DNA from: Faecalimonas umbilicata
GTDB taxonomy: Bacteria; Bacillota; Clostridia; Lachnospirales; Lachnospiraceae
Assembly: GCF_004346095.1 (NCBI RefSeq)
Contig: NZ_SLZV01000011.1
Span: forward strand, 1 to 64,000
Length of the DNA stretch: 64,000 bases
Reading direction: 5' to 3'
Shown: positions 37,001 to 46,900 of the stretch, one piece after another
Position numbering within the stretch: the stretch's first letter is position 1
How the letters are laid out: every line of letters starts with the position of its first letter
Notes under the pieces: model-generated
Databases searched by the model: none
Told to the model about the DNA's origin: nothing
Seen by the model: the letters and a program-made list of their open reading frames with translations, nothing else
Program-made: the position numbers and the translations under genes

Positions 37001-38224
37001 CTAGCTCCGGTAATCTGCATTGATATCGATATATCCGTGTGTCAAGTCACAGCCCCATGCAGTCGCTTTCCCATCCCCAAGTTTCAGATCTGCAAGGATT
37101 TTTACTTTTTCCTCAGATAAAATCTCCGTCGCCTTCTCCTCACTATACGGAAGTGCCACCCCATCGGAAAGAATCTGAATCGTTCCTGCTGCACTTTCCA
37201 AAAAGAGATCTACCTGCTCCGGTACAAATGAAACGCCTGCATATCCCATCGCACAGAGGATCCTTCCCCAGTTTGCATCATGACCTGCCACTGCTGTTTT
37301 TGTCAGATTCGAGCAAACGACTGACTTGCTGATTTTCTTTGCCTGCTCTTTATCTGCCGCTCCGACAACCTCCACTTCCAGAAGAGCCGTAGCGCCCTCT
37401 CCATCTCCTGCGATTGCCTTTGCCAGCTGCTCATTGACCGTATGTACTGCTGCTGCAAATGCTTTATATTCTTCTGTACCCGGACAGATCGGAGCATTTT
37501 GTGCCAGTCCGTTCGCAAGAAACAAGACCGTATCATTTGTAGAAGTATCTCCATCTACGGAAATCATATTATACGTCTCCTCTACATCTTCACTTAATAC
37601 TTTCTGTAAAACTTCTTTTTCAATCACAGCATCGGTCACAAGAAACGAAAGCATCGTACACATATTTGGGTGGATCATTCCGGATCCTTTGGCCATCGCA
37701 CCGATCGTCACTGTCTTCCCGCCAATCTCCAGCTGTACTGCAGCCTCTTTTTTATGCGTATCTGTTGTCAGAATCGCCTCTGCGGCCTCTGCTCCACAAA
37801 GTTTGTCATTGCCTTTTGCCTGGGCAAGCATATGGATTCCCGCCTGGATTTTCTCCATCGGAAGCTGTTTTCCAATCACTCCGGTAGAGCTTACCAGCAC
37901 TTGTTCTTTCTGAATCCCGAATACTTCTGCCGCTGTCTGTGCCGTCTGTTCACAATATTGCATCCCTTCTTCTCCGGTACACGCATTTGCAATTCCCGAA
38001 TTGACAATTATCGCCTGCACCGCTCCGCCTTGTTTGACAATCTTCTGATCCCACTTTACCGGAGCTGCCTTCACCACATTTGTCGTAAAAGTTCCCGCCG
38101 CCACACACGGAACACTGCTGTAAATCAATGCCATGTCTGTACGCCCCTCGTATTTGATCTGGGCTGCTGCCGCTGCCGCCTCAAATCCCGGTACCACTGT
38201 AATTCCACCTTTGATCTGCTTCAT
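37001..38224 (-). CDS. argJ: Glutamate N-acetyltransferase/ornithine acetyltransferase
   Basis: A 407-residue protein that recycles the acetyl group from acetylornithine onto glutamate. The self-cleavage and nucleophile site is seen as GDTSTNDTVLFLANG; cleavage before Thr yields two subunits. The glycine-rich KGSGMIHPNMCTMLSFLVTD and C-terminal DLTHGYIDINADYRS are also typical. With argJ present, a separate acetylornithine deacetylase is not needed. GGAAGGAAAACAG precedes the ATG. Confidence 0.96.
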   Translation of the reverse strand: MKQIKGGITVVPGFEAAAAAAQIKYEGRTDMALIYSSVPCVAAGTFTTNVVKAAPVKWDQKIVKQGGAVQAIIVNSGIANACTGEEGMQYCEQTAQTAAEVFGIQKEQVLVSSTGVIGKQLPMEKIQAGIHMLAQAKGNDKLCGAEAAEAILTTDTHKKEAAVQLEIGGKTVTIGAMAKGSGMIHPNMCTMLSFLVTDAVIEKEVLQKVLSEDVEETYNMISVDGDTSTNDTVLFLANGLAQNAPICPGTEEYKAFAAAVHTVNEQLAKAIAGDGEGATALLEVEVVGAADKEQAKKISKSVVCSNLTKTAVAGHDANWGRILCAMGYAGVSFVPEQVDLFLESAAGTIQILSDGVALPYSEEKATEILSEEKVKILADLKLGDGKATAWGCDLTHGYIDINADYRS

Positions 38225-38267
38225 CTCTGTTTTCCTTCCTTTCTTTGCTGCCTGTTATTTCTGCCTT

Positions 38268-38711
38268 CTATCGATTAAATGTCGTTTCATTCTCTTCGTT
38301 TAAAGAGAGGTCATAATAATTTAAGTCTTCTCTCCGCTTCCATCCGCTTTGTTCCCAGAACTGATTCCCAACCTGATTGTCCGTAAATGCAATCAGGCAG
38401 ACCTGATTGATCTTCTCTGCTCTCAGCGCATCCATCGCCATCTTTGCCATCTGTGTCCCGATTCCTTTCATCCGATGTTCTTCAGCAACGCATACATGAT
38501 AAAAGCAACCTCGTCTTCCGTCATGCCCGCATAAAATACTGCCGACAATCTCTCCTTCTTCCTCCGCCACAATACTGGTAGTCGGATTTCTTCTAAGGAA
38601 ACGTTCCAGTCCTTCCCGCGAGTCATCGATACTACGGATTCCAAATCCTTTGATCTGTTTCCAAAGCTTATAAACTCCCTCATAGTCTTCTATCATCATT
38701 GCGCGTATCAT
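38268..38711 (-). CDS. GNAT acetyltransferase within the arginine operon
   Basis: A 147-residue single-domain GNAT protein. The acetyl-CoA loop is VCVAEEHRMKGIGTQMAKMA (about 80-99), followed by the typical CLIAFTDNQVGNQFWEQSGW. AAAGGAGAGG precedes the ATG. Its place between argC and argJ suggests it may be the N-acetylglutamate synthase that primes the cycle. Short ArgA-type GNAT enzymes exist, but it also resembles the YpeA group, whose substrate is undefined. The operon position is seen directly; the role is inferred. Confidence 0.82.
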   Translation of the reverse strand: MIRAMMIEDYEGVYKLWKQIKGFGIRSIDDSREGLERFLRRNPTTSIVAEEEGEIVGSILCGHDGRRGCFYHVCVAEEHRMKGIGTQMAKMAMDALRAEKINQVCLIAFTDNQVGNQFWEQSGWKRREDLNYYDLSLNEENETTFNR

Positions 38712-38763
38712 CGTTCTGCCTCTCCTTTTTCCGTCTTTTTCTTCTTTTTTCCTGCTGTAGCTT

Positions 38764-39804
38764 CTAAGGAAACAGCGGGATTGCAGTCAGTCCTTCCGTC
38801 TCATCCAGTCCGAACATCAAATTCATATTTTGGATTGCCTGCCCCGCAGCGCCCTTCACAAGGTTATCCATCGCTCCCAGGATCACAATCCGATTGGTCC
38901 GCTGATCAATCTGAAATCCAACATCCACATAGTTGCTTCCTTCCACCCATTTCGTCTGCGGACATATCCCGGTTCGCAGTACACGAACAAATTTCTCGCT
39001 GTTATAACAACTGTCATATGCCTCTCTTACCATTTCTTCCGTCACACCTTGTTTTAGTGATGCGTAGGCGGTCACAAGAATCCCCCTATTCATCGGAACA
39101 AGATGCGGGGTAAAATTCACACATACCTTCTCCCCTGCAACAAGAGACAGCTGTTCTTCGATCTCCGGTGTATGCCGATGTGTGGTCACCCCATATGCTT
39201 TCATATTTTCATTGACTTCACAATAAAGGTTATCTATTTTCTCCGTTCTTCCTGCCCCCGATGTCCCGGACTTTCCATCGATGATCAACGTCTCCGGAAC
39301 TATCAGTCCATTCTTTACCAATGGAAGAATCGCCATCAGAGAACACGTTGGATAACAGCCGGGATTGGCGATCAGCCTTGCTGATCGAATATGCTCCCGA
39401 TTCCACTCGCAAAGTCCGTAGACTGCTTCTTGCAAAAGTTCCGGGCTTTTCTGTTGTATTTTATACCATTTTTCATACGTTTCCGCCTCTTTTAAGCGAA
39501 AATCTGCACTTAGATCAATGACTTTTGCTTTCTCTAGCACCGTCTCACTGATCTGTCCGGCACAAAATCCCTGCGGCGTTGCAGTAAAGATTACATCCAC
39601 GTCATCCGCAAGTGCCTCCATTTCCTTTTCCCCGCACGTTCCTTCTACAATCTGAAATAAATTCTGGTAAACATTAGTATAAGGAATCTCCTGATAGCTT
39701 CTGGAGCCAAACCATACTACTTCCACTTCCTTATGACCAGCCAAAAGTCTGACTAATTCTCCTCCGGCATACCCCGTTGCACCAATTATTCCTGCACGAA
39801 TCAT
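38764..39804 (-). CDS. argC: N-acetyl-gamma-glutamyl-phosphate reductase
   Basis: A 346-residue NADPH-dependent enzyme. It shows the Rossmann start IIGATGYAGGELVRLLAGH, the catalytic cysteine in LIANPGCYPTCSLMAILP (about 148-165), GKSGTSGAGRTEK and the C-terminal GAAGQAIQNMNLMFGLDE. First gene of the operon, with GAAAGGGTG before the ATG and an ArgR-boxed promoter 50-80 bases upstream. Confidence 0.96.
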   Translation of the reverse strand: MIRAGIIGATGYAGGELVRLLAGHKEVEVVWFGSRSYQEIPYTNVYQNLFQIVEGTCGEKEMEALADDVDVIFTATPQGFCAGQISETVLEKAKVIDLSADFRLKEAETYEKWYKIQQKSPELLQEAVYGLCEWNREHIRSARLIANPGCYPTCSLMAILPLVKNGLIVPETLIIDGKSGTSGAGRTEKIDNLYCEVNENMKAYGVTTHRHTPEIEEQLSLVAGEKVCVNFTPHLVPMNRGILVTAYASLKQGVTEEMVREAYDSCYNSEKFVRVLRTGICPQTKWVEGSNYVDVGFQIDQRTNRIVILGAMDNLVKGAAGQAIQNMNLMFGLDETEGLTAIPLFP

Positions 39805-39849
39805 CTATAACACCCTTTCTCTCTTTTTCCATCGAATAAATTTTGATTT

Positions 39850-39884
39850 TGCATGATTATACATCTATTTAAAATGTTATGCAA
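39850..39884 (-). promoter_or_regulatory. argC operon promoter with ArgR box
   Basis: On the minus strand TTGCAT (39879-39884) and TATAAT (39856-39861) are 17 bases apart. The sequence TGTATAATCATGCA (39863-39850) is a near-perfect ARG-box-like inverted repeat covering the -10. A weaker half-match starts 20 bases away, over the -35. Confidence 0.75.
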
Positions 39885-40179
39885 TAGTTTTTTTGCATTT
39901 TATTTTGTACAATTTTACTTTGCAGCCAAATCTGCTTTTATCGCTTTCCTCTTTCCCCATAACTTCCTTCTCCGTTTTTCATTTTCTTGTTTTCCCTCTC
40001 ACATTTTGCATTTTATAAGTAAATACAAGTGCTTTTTCGTTTTTCTCTACGAATTTTTTCATTTTTACATTACTCTTTTTTCTATAAAAACTAGTATGTT
40101 TCCCCCTAGTGCACATTTGTTTTCCTATAACAGTTTGCTTTGCTTTTTTAATCTCATTTCTCTTTTTCAAATTTTCTTG

Positions 40180-40214
40180 TTGCATATTTATTCATTTTAT
40201 TGTATATTAATACT
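40180..40214 (+). promoter_or_regulatory. argG promoter with tandem ArgR boxes
   Basis: TTGCAT (40180-40185) and TATATT (40203-40208) with 17-base spacing. TGCATATTTATTCA (40181-40194) fits the TGNATWWWWATNCA operator pattern fully. TGTATATTAATACT (40201-40214) fits 13 of 14 positions; the box starts are 20 bases apart, about two helical turns, as ArgR hexamers require. Confidence 0.78.
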
Positions 40215-40254
40215 ATCAAATTTCAAGACAAACAGAACAAGGAGGACTTTTGAC

Positions 40255-41472
40255 ATGAAAGAAAAAGTAATTTTAGCATATTCCGGCGGATTGGACACAA
40301 CAGCCATCATCCCATGGCTCAAAGAAAATTTTGATTATGAAGTCATCTGCTGCTGCATCGACTGCGGACAGGGAGAAGAACTGGACGGCTTAGAAGAACG
40401 CGCAAAATTATCCGGCGCTTCCAAATTATATATTGAAAACATCGTTGATGAGTTCTGTGATGACTATATCGTGCCATGTGTACAGGCGAATGCAATCTAC
40501 GAAAACAAATATCTGCTCGGCACTGCGATGGCACGTCCGGGAATCGCAAAAAAACTAGTAGAAATTGCAAGAAAAGAACATGCTTCTGCTATCTGCCACG
40601 GCGCAACCGGAAAAGGAAATGATCAGATTCGTTTTGAGTTAGGGATCAAGGCACTCGCACCGGATCTGAAGATCATCGCTCCATGGAGAATGACGGATCT
40701 TTGGACATTAAATTCCCGTGAAGAAGAGATTGCATACTGCCATCAGCATGGGATCGACCTTCCATTTGATGCCAGCCAAAGTTACAGCCGTGACCGAAAC
40801 TTATGGCACATCAGCCATGAAGGATTAGAGCTCGAGGATCCTGCGCAAGAGCCAGACTATGAACATCTGCTTGTACTCGGCGTTACCCCGGAACAGGCAC
40901 CGGATGAAGGCGAATATATCACAATGACTTTCGAAAAAGGTGTTCCAGTCAGCTTAAACGGACAAACGATGAAAGTATCTGAGATTATCACAGAGTTAAA
41001 CGCCCTCGGCGGAAAGCATGGAATCGGTATCATCGACATTGTAGAAAATCGTGTTGTCGGAATGAAATCCCGCGGTGTCTATGAAACTCCAGGAGGAACC
41101 ATCTTAATGGAAGCTCACCAGCAGTTAGAGGAACTGGTGCTTGACCGTGCAACCTATGAGGTAAAAAAAGAAATGGGAAACAAACTTTCTCAGATTGTAT
41201 ACGAAGGAAAATGGTTCACACCGCTCCGTGAGGCTGTGCAGGCATTTATCGAATCCACACAGCAATATGTGACCGGAGAAGTAAAATTGAAGCTTTATAA
41301 AGGAAATATCATCAAAGCCGGAACAACCTCTCCGTATTCTCTGTACAGCGAATCTCTCGCAAGTTTTACTACCGGAGAACTTTATGACCACCATGACGCA
41401 GAAGGATTTATCAACTTATTCGGTCTTCCATTAAAAGTACGCGCAATGAAACTTGCAGAAACAGAAAAGTAA
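40255..41472 (+). CDS. argG: Argininosuccinate synthase
   Basis: A 405-residue enzyme that joins citrulline and aspartate using ATP. It opens with the PP-loop VILAYSGGLDTTAIIPWL and has the family signatures ICHGATGKGNDQIRFEL and QSYSRDRNLWHISHEG. AAGGAGG lies 10 bases before ATG 40255, which also matches the usual N-terminus; upstream in-frame codons are AT-rich filler. argH is not next to it, so argininosuccinate lyase must be elsewhere. Confidence 0.97.
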   Translation: MKEKVILAYSGGLDTTAIIPWLKENFDYEVICCCIDCGQGEELDGLEERAKLSGASKLYIENIVDEFCDDYIVPCVQANAIYENKYLLGTAMARPGIAKKLVEIARKEHASAICHGATGKGNDQIRFELGIKALAPDLKIIAPWRMTDLWTLNSREEEIAYCHQHGIDLPFDASQSYSRDRNLWHISHEGLELEDPAQEPDYEHLLVLGVTPEQAPDEGEYITMTFEKGVPVSLNGQTMKVSEIITELNALGGKHGIGIIDIVENRVVGMKSRGVYETPGGTILMEAHQQLEELVLDRATYEVKKEMGNKLSQIVYEGKWFTPLREAVQAFIESTQQYVTGEVKLKLYKGNIIKAGTTSPYSLYSESLASFTTGELYDHHDAEGFINLFGLPLKVRAMKLAETEK

Positions 41473-41485
41473 AAAACAGACACAC

Positions 41486-41520
41486 AAAAAGGACAGCTGA
41501 TCTTTCCAGCTGCCCTTTTT
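41486..41520. terminator. Bidirectional terminator behind argG
   Basis: AAAAAGG.CAGCTG pairs with CAGCTG.CCTTTTT. It serves argG and the convergent sodium-dependent transporter gene. Confidence 0.85.
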
Positions 41521-41557
41521 GTTTTCTAAAACTTCTTGAGTAACATTCTGTATTTCT

Positions 41558-42871
41558 TTAACCAATTCCCCCATACACGATCCCGAGGATCACTACAAGA
41601 ATGGTCACGATCACAAACACATATTTTGCAAACGCAAGGAACCTTTTCCCAAGCGGTTTCCCTGCTCCTTCATTGATCGCCGCAAGCGCCTTTTCTCCAT
41701 CATGAAGATAGTAAAAGACAATCAGCACAAGAAGTGCCATCAGCGGTGAAATTACAACTGTGATCAGATTGGTAAACTGATCAAAGGTTGTCATGCTCAA
41801 ATTCAAAGGAACTGAGAGCACAAATGTGATAACCCCCACAAGAATCACCGCCTTTTTCCTTGTCAGCTTCGAGTGCGAAAGGATTGCCTCCACAACCCCT
41901 TCCAGCATATTAATAGAAGAAGAGATCGCCGCACAGAGCAAACTGATAAAGAAGATAACCGCAAGGATTGTTCCACCCGGCATTTTTTCAAAAATGACCG
42001 GCATCGTCATAAATAATAATGGTGGTCCTGATTTTGCATCCAACCCGAATGCAAATACCGCCGGCATGATCACAAAAGATGCAAGTACTGCTGCCAGCGT
42101 ATCCAGAACTGCCGTGCTGACCGCCAGATGTGGAATATCATATTCTTTCTTCAAATAGCTCCCATACACTACCATCCCGCATCCATTGATGGATACCGTG
42201 AAAAATGCCTGTCCAAGCGCCATCACCCATGTATCTGCTTTCAAAAGGTACTCCCATTTTGGCTGAAGTAGAAACTTCACACCTTCCATCGCTCCCGGAA
42301 GTGACAGCGACTGGAAAATCAGTACGATAAAGATCAGAAACAATGCCGGCATAATGATCTTACTGATTCGCTCAATCCCTTTTACGACACCTGCACAAAT
42401 GACCAGTACCGTCAGAAAAATCGCAACCGCATCCCATGGAATGGAAGCAGCTGAACCTGCAAACTCTGTAAAATAGGTGTTCTTATCCACCTTTGCCAGC
42501 TTTCCGGTTCCACTCATTACAAGGTATTTTAAAATCCACCCGACAACCACATTGTAAAACATAAAAATGCCAAGAAGCCCTATTGCCGGAAGCATTCCTA
42601 CAATCTTTCCACCCTTCCATGTTCTTTCACGGAACACTTCTGAGATTCCAGTCATCGAACCACCGCCAAAGGCACGCCCGAACGCAAATTCTGTAATCAG
42701 TCCTGTCGTCCCAAGAATCAAGACAAACAGAAAGTATGGGATCAAAAATGCCGCCCCACCGTAAGCGCCAAGCCGGTATGGAAACATCCATATATTTCCA
42801 AGTCCAATAGCCGAACCGATGCAAGCCATAACAAATCCCATTCTGCTCGTAAATTTTTCTCTCTTTTCCAT
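41558..42871 (-). CDS. Sodium-dependent transporter, NSS (SNF) family
   Basis: A 437-residue membrane protein of the neurotransmitter:sodium symporter family, with about 11 spans. The N-terminal Na+/substrate motif is GFVMACIGSAIGLGNIWMFP, and FFTVSINGCGMVVYGSYLKK lies in the TM6 region. The 11-span bacterial form resembles tryptophan/tyrosine/methionine transporters such as MhsT and TnaT; an amino acid substrate is likely but not specified. AAGGAG fixes the start at 42871. Confidence 0.92.
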   Translation of the reverse strand: MEKREKFTSRMGFVMACIGSAIGLGNIWMFPYRLGAYGGAAFLIPYFLFVLILGTTGLITEFAFGRAFGGGSMTGISEVFRERTWKGGKIVGMLPAIGLLGIFMFYNVVVGWILKYLVMSGTGKLAKVDKNTYFTEFAGSAASIPWDAVAIFLTVLVICAGVVKGIERISKIIMPALFLIFIVLIFQSLSLPGAMEGVKFLLQPKWEYLLKADTWVMALGQAFFTVSINGCGMVVYGSYLKKEYDIPHLAVSTAVLDTLAAVLASFVIMPAVFAFGLDAKSGPPLLFMTMPVIFEKMPGGTILAVIFFISLLCAAISSSINMLEGVVEAILSHSKLTRKKAVILVGVITFVLSVPLNLSMTTFDQFTNLITVVISPLMALLVLIVFYYLHDGEKALAAINEGAGKPLGKRFLAFAKYVFVIVTILVVILGIVYGGIG

Positions 42872-43080
42872 AAGCAACTCCTTTTCTCTCCAAACCCGTC
42901 CACAAAAAACACCGACCAGCAGATCGACTCAGACAGGCTTTCCGATTTCTCTCCATATACTATCACACTTTAAAGCATTAATGCAAGAAAAAAAGTGGAA
43001 AATATATTTTTTTCCTGTTCTTTTGAATATCCGGCACGAAACATACCTATCCTATAATAAAAAGCATAAGGATGTGTACT

Positions 43081-43782
43081 ATGAAACCAGTAATCGGAAT
43101 TATTGTCTGCGGTCTGATGGATGACCGCCAATTTGTAACTAATGCTTACATTCAATCCATAAAATATGCAAAAGGAGTCCCGCTTCTCCTCCCACTTGTG
43201 CGCTCTGACGAAGCACTTCAAACTTATTGTTCTCTCTGCGACGGGTTCCTCTTCTGCGGCGGAAACGACATCACCCCGCTTCTGTTTGGAAAAGAACCGG
43301 CAAAAGGCCTGGGAACAACCAACATCACACTAGATATTTTTCAACTCCGCCTTCTGCGCGCCATTCTAAAAACAAAAAATCCCCTGCTCGCCATCTGCCG
43401 TGGAATGCAGGTTTTAAATGTAGCCTGTGGAGGAACGCTTCTCCAAGATATCGACACCTCGCTCCACGCGCCCATCAATCATATGCAGCTTTCCGCCTCC
43501 AGAAGTGAAATCAGCCATAAAGTACTGGTCGCAAAAGGAAGTATTCTCTCCTCCATCACAGGTTCGTCCCTCTATACAAACAGTTTCCATCATCAGGCAG
43601 TCGACTCACTCGGCAAAGGGCTCGTCCCAACTGCCCGGACTTCTGACGGCATCATCGAGGCAATCGAACTTTCCGCTCATCCATTTGCCCTTGGAGTCCA
43701 ATGGCACCCGGAATGTATGTACCGTACTTCTCCTGTCATGCGTGATCTGTTTGCTTCATTTATCACTGCCTGCCGCAAATAA
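43081..43782 (+). CDS. Gamma-glutamyl-gamma-aminobutyrate hydrolase-like class I amidotransferase
   Basis: A 233-residue class I glutamine amidotransferase-fold hydrolase of the PuuD/peptidase C26 family. The nucleophile is Cys106 in LLAICRGMQVLNVACGG; the His-Glu pair is in LGVQWHPECMY. GFLFCGGNDITP and NSFHHQAVDSLG are family marks. PuuD members cut gamma-glutamyl amides such as gamma-glutamyl-GABA. No putrescine genes are nearby, so the substrate is open. It starts at 43081, with AAGGATG and a TATAAT box upstream. Confidence 0.9.
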   Translation: MKPVIGIIVCGLMDDRQFVTNAYIQSIKYAKGVPLLLPLVRSDEALQTYCSLCDGFLFCGGNDITPLLFGKEPAKGLGTTNITLDIFQLRLLRAILKTKNPLLAICRGMQVLNVACGGTLLQDIDTSLHAPINHMQLSASRSEISHKVLVAKGSILSSITGSSLYTNSFHHQAVDSLGKGLVPTARTSDGIIEAIELSAHPFALGVQWHPECMYRTSPVMRDLFASFITACRK

Positions 43783-43949
43783 TTTATTTTGCCAGCCCCT
43801 GCTTCTGCATTTTCTAGTCATTGCCCCGACGCCTGCAATATGGTATGATATCCAGAGACATTTCAAACAACAGAACAAGAGCCGGAAGGAAGATTTTAAA
43901 CTCTTCTTTCCGGGCAATCATTATAACAAATAAAGGCAGGGCAATACCC

Positions 43950-46900
43950 ATGACAGATCATCAGATTTCTTCCCTCTCCAGCCTGCTCCACCAGGATCTT
44001 TTTGAGTTTCTCAAAGGCTCAATTTCCGGTGGACTCCTCTGCGGCTATACCGGAGAAGGATTCCCTTTTCATTTCATCAGCGATCAACTGCTGCACCTTC
44101 TTGGCTTTGAGAGCCGCGAGGAATATTGTACGTTTATTAAAAATAAACTGATCAACGGCATCCATCCAGATGATCGGGAGTATACAACAGACACTGTTTT
44201 GTCTGCTCTAAACGAAGACCAGACGTACGAAATTAAATATAGAATGTTAAAAAAAGATGGTTCTTTTATCTGGGTCATCGGTCAAGGAAAGAAGTTTTTC
44301 CATAAAAATTCCGAATTTGTAGCAAGTATCTGTCTGGATATCACTGATACCATTGAACTGCAGCAAGAGCTGAGTGAACTTACCCAAAACATTCCCGGTG
44401 GAGTCTGTAAAATTTTGATGGATCAGGATTTCACACTTCTTTATGGAAACGATAGCTTCTATCAGCTATATGGATACACTTCTGCAGAAATGCAGACACA
44501 ACTGGGCAACAAGCTAATTGCCACGATCCTTCCTGAGGATGCAACGTCTATTATGGAAATCATCGAGCGTACTTACCGAAGTCAAGAATCTCATTTTGAA
44601 TTTGAACAAAGAATTTTTCACAAGGACGGTTCCATACGCTATCTTCTGACAAACGGTGCCTTCAGCCATTCCCGGAAAGGAGTTCCCACTTTAAATTGCG
44701 TCATCATCGATATCACAAAGCGCCGACTATCTGAACAGGAACTTGCTATCAACGAGGAGCGTTTTCGGATTGCTGTCACACAGACACAAAGTGTGATCTT
44801 TGACTATCATATTCAAAAAAAACAAGTGGTCCATTCGAAAGAAACAATGCACCTCTATGGACTGCCGGAAATCATGAATGATGTTCCGGAAAGTTTTGTG
44901 CGTTCTAAGATCATTCCTCGCAAACATGCTGCCGCTTTTCTTTCCATGTACAGAGAAATCCAGCAAGGAAGTCCTCACAGCAGCTGCACCGTAGAAATCT
45001 TAGCAGCAGACGGAAAATATTACTGGAATACGATCACAATGACAACTGTTTTCAATGGTCAGCACAAACCGGTCCGTGCCATTGGTGTCGTGGAAAATAT
45101 TACTCAGCATAAAGAAATGGAATATGCTTATCTCAAAGAAGAAACTTACCGACGTGCTCTGCTTGCAGATACTCTGTTTTACGCAGAAATCAACCTGACC
45201 GAAGGTATCATCGACACCCTCTCTGAGATGAATACCCAAGAATTGATGGAACACCTCTGCCGCTCTTATGACCAATATCTAAGAGTCGAAGGAATCAAAA
45301 ATATTCATCGGGAAGATTATCCCAAATTTCTGGAAACTTTTTCGCGTAAAAATCTTCTTGCAAATTATGCCAACGGGATTCAGGAACTCAAATTAGAATA
45401 TCGTCATTTGACGAATTTCGGAAAGACTTGCTGGGTGGAAACAACTGCCCATATGATGAAAGACCCTGTTTCCGGAGATATCCGCTGTCTTCTCTACTTA
45501 CATGACATTGATGCAGCAAAAAGAGAGCGGCTGACTCTTGAAAACGCCTCCCGGCTGGATCCTCTGACCAAGCTATATAACAAGGGAGCTGCTGAGACAT
45601 TGATCCGCAGCCAATTAGAAGCAAGTTCTCCCGATGCCTGCCATGCATTTATCATCATTGACCTTGATCACTTTAAAAAGATCAATGATCTCCATGGACA
45701 CGCTTGCGGAGACAAGGTGCTAAAAGAAACGGCAAAACGAATTCAGCAGCATTTCCGTTCAGATGATATCATCGGGCGAATCGGCGGAGATGAATTCATT
45801 GCTTTCATCAAAAATATCCCTTCCAAAGACTTTCTGATCCAAAAGTTAGAAAAACTTCGATATACTGTAGTACCTTTCCGCGGTATTCTTACATATAGTA
45901 TGGGAATCTGCCTCACATCGAACTATGGATTTGACTTTGAAGTACTGTATGAAAAAGCGGATATCGCTCTTTATCACTCAAAAGCTCGTGGGCGCAACTG
46001 TTTTACCTTCTATACTTCAGTCATGCATCTACCTGAACAAAATGGTATTACCAGAAGTGAAATTGTTATGGAACCGGAAGATTCTGCATGGTCCGAGGAA
46101 ATCTTCCATGCGTTGATCGAAAATCTGGAGGATATTACATATCTGAGTGATCCATACACCTATGAGCTCCTCTATGTTTCCCCGCAAGTCCGTGACATTT
46201 TAGGATTATCCGGCAATGATCCCATCGGAAAAAAATGTTACGAAGTACTTCAAGGAGAACATAAACCATGCCCATTTTGCACAAATCACCTTCTGGATCA
46301 AAAGCCGGTCATCTGGGAACACCATCACCGACTCCTGAACCGTGATTACCTGCTCAAAGATAAATTTATCACATGGAATCACCGTAAAGTACGAATGGAA
46401 CTTGCGATCGATATTACCGATCTAAAATTGAACGGAATCCAGCAAAGATTTTCTATCGCATTAACAGAATATGCTTCTCTGCTGGAATCTCTGTCCGGAA
46501 CAAAAGAAATCCTTCAAGGGACCGCGCAAACACTTGGCAAATTTTATCAGGCGGATGATGTCTGTCTGATCCATCCTACCCATACGGGAAATTCTTATCA
46601 TTTCAAATGCCTCTGGCATTACGAAAACTCTATTTCCCAAAGTGCATTGGTCCAGCTGACTCAAATTGAAAAATACGCATTTATTCAGGACTTATTTTAC
46701 ACAAATGATATCATCCACATCCCGGATATTGAAATGCTCCGCCCAAACTATCCGGAGGAAATGCGGCTTCTGGAACGTTACGAAATCCGGCAGATGCTTG
46801 GTTTTTCTTTCTCCGCTGAACACCCTAAAAATGCCTGCCTGATTTTATCCAACCCGCATACCTGTGGCAATGAGTTACATTTTCTTCGTCTGGTATGCCA

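Larger units (their letters stand above)
39805..40254. other. Divergent arginine control region
   Basis: A very T-rich 450-base gap between argC (leftward) and argG (rightward). Each end holds a consensus-like promoter overlapped by ArgR-type boxes. The middle (about 39890-40175) is low-complexity pyrimidine-rich sequence with no supported gene. An open frame that runs into argG through it lacks a start signal. Confidence 0.7.

Noticed and set aside
37670-38278. Plus-strand open frame of 202 codons opposite argJ
   Set aside because: Antisense shadow; Cys/Arg/His-rich translation without a start signal.
39853-40254. Upstream in-frame extension of argG through the divergent promoter region
   Set aside because: Codons are low-complexity Phe/Ser/Leu, cover the promoter and ArgR boxes, and the true start at 40255 has a strong ribosome binding site.
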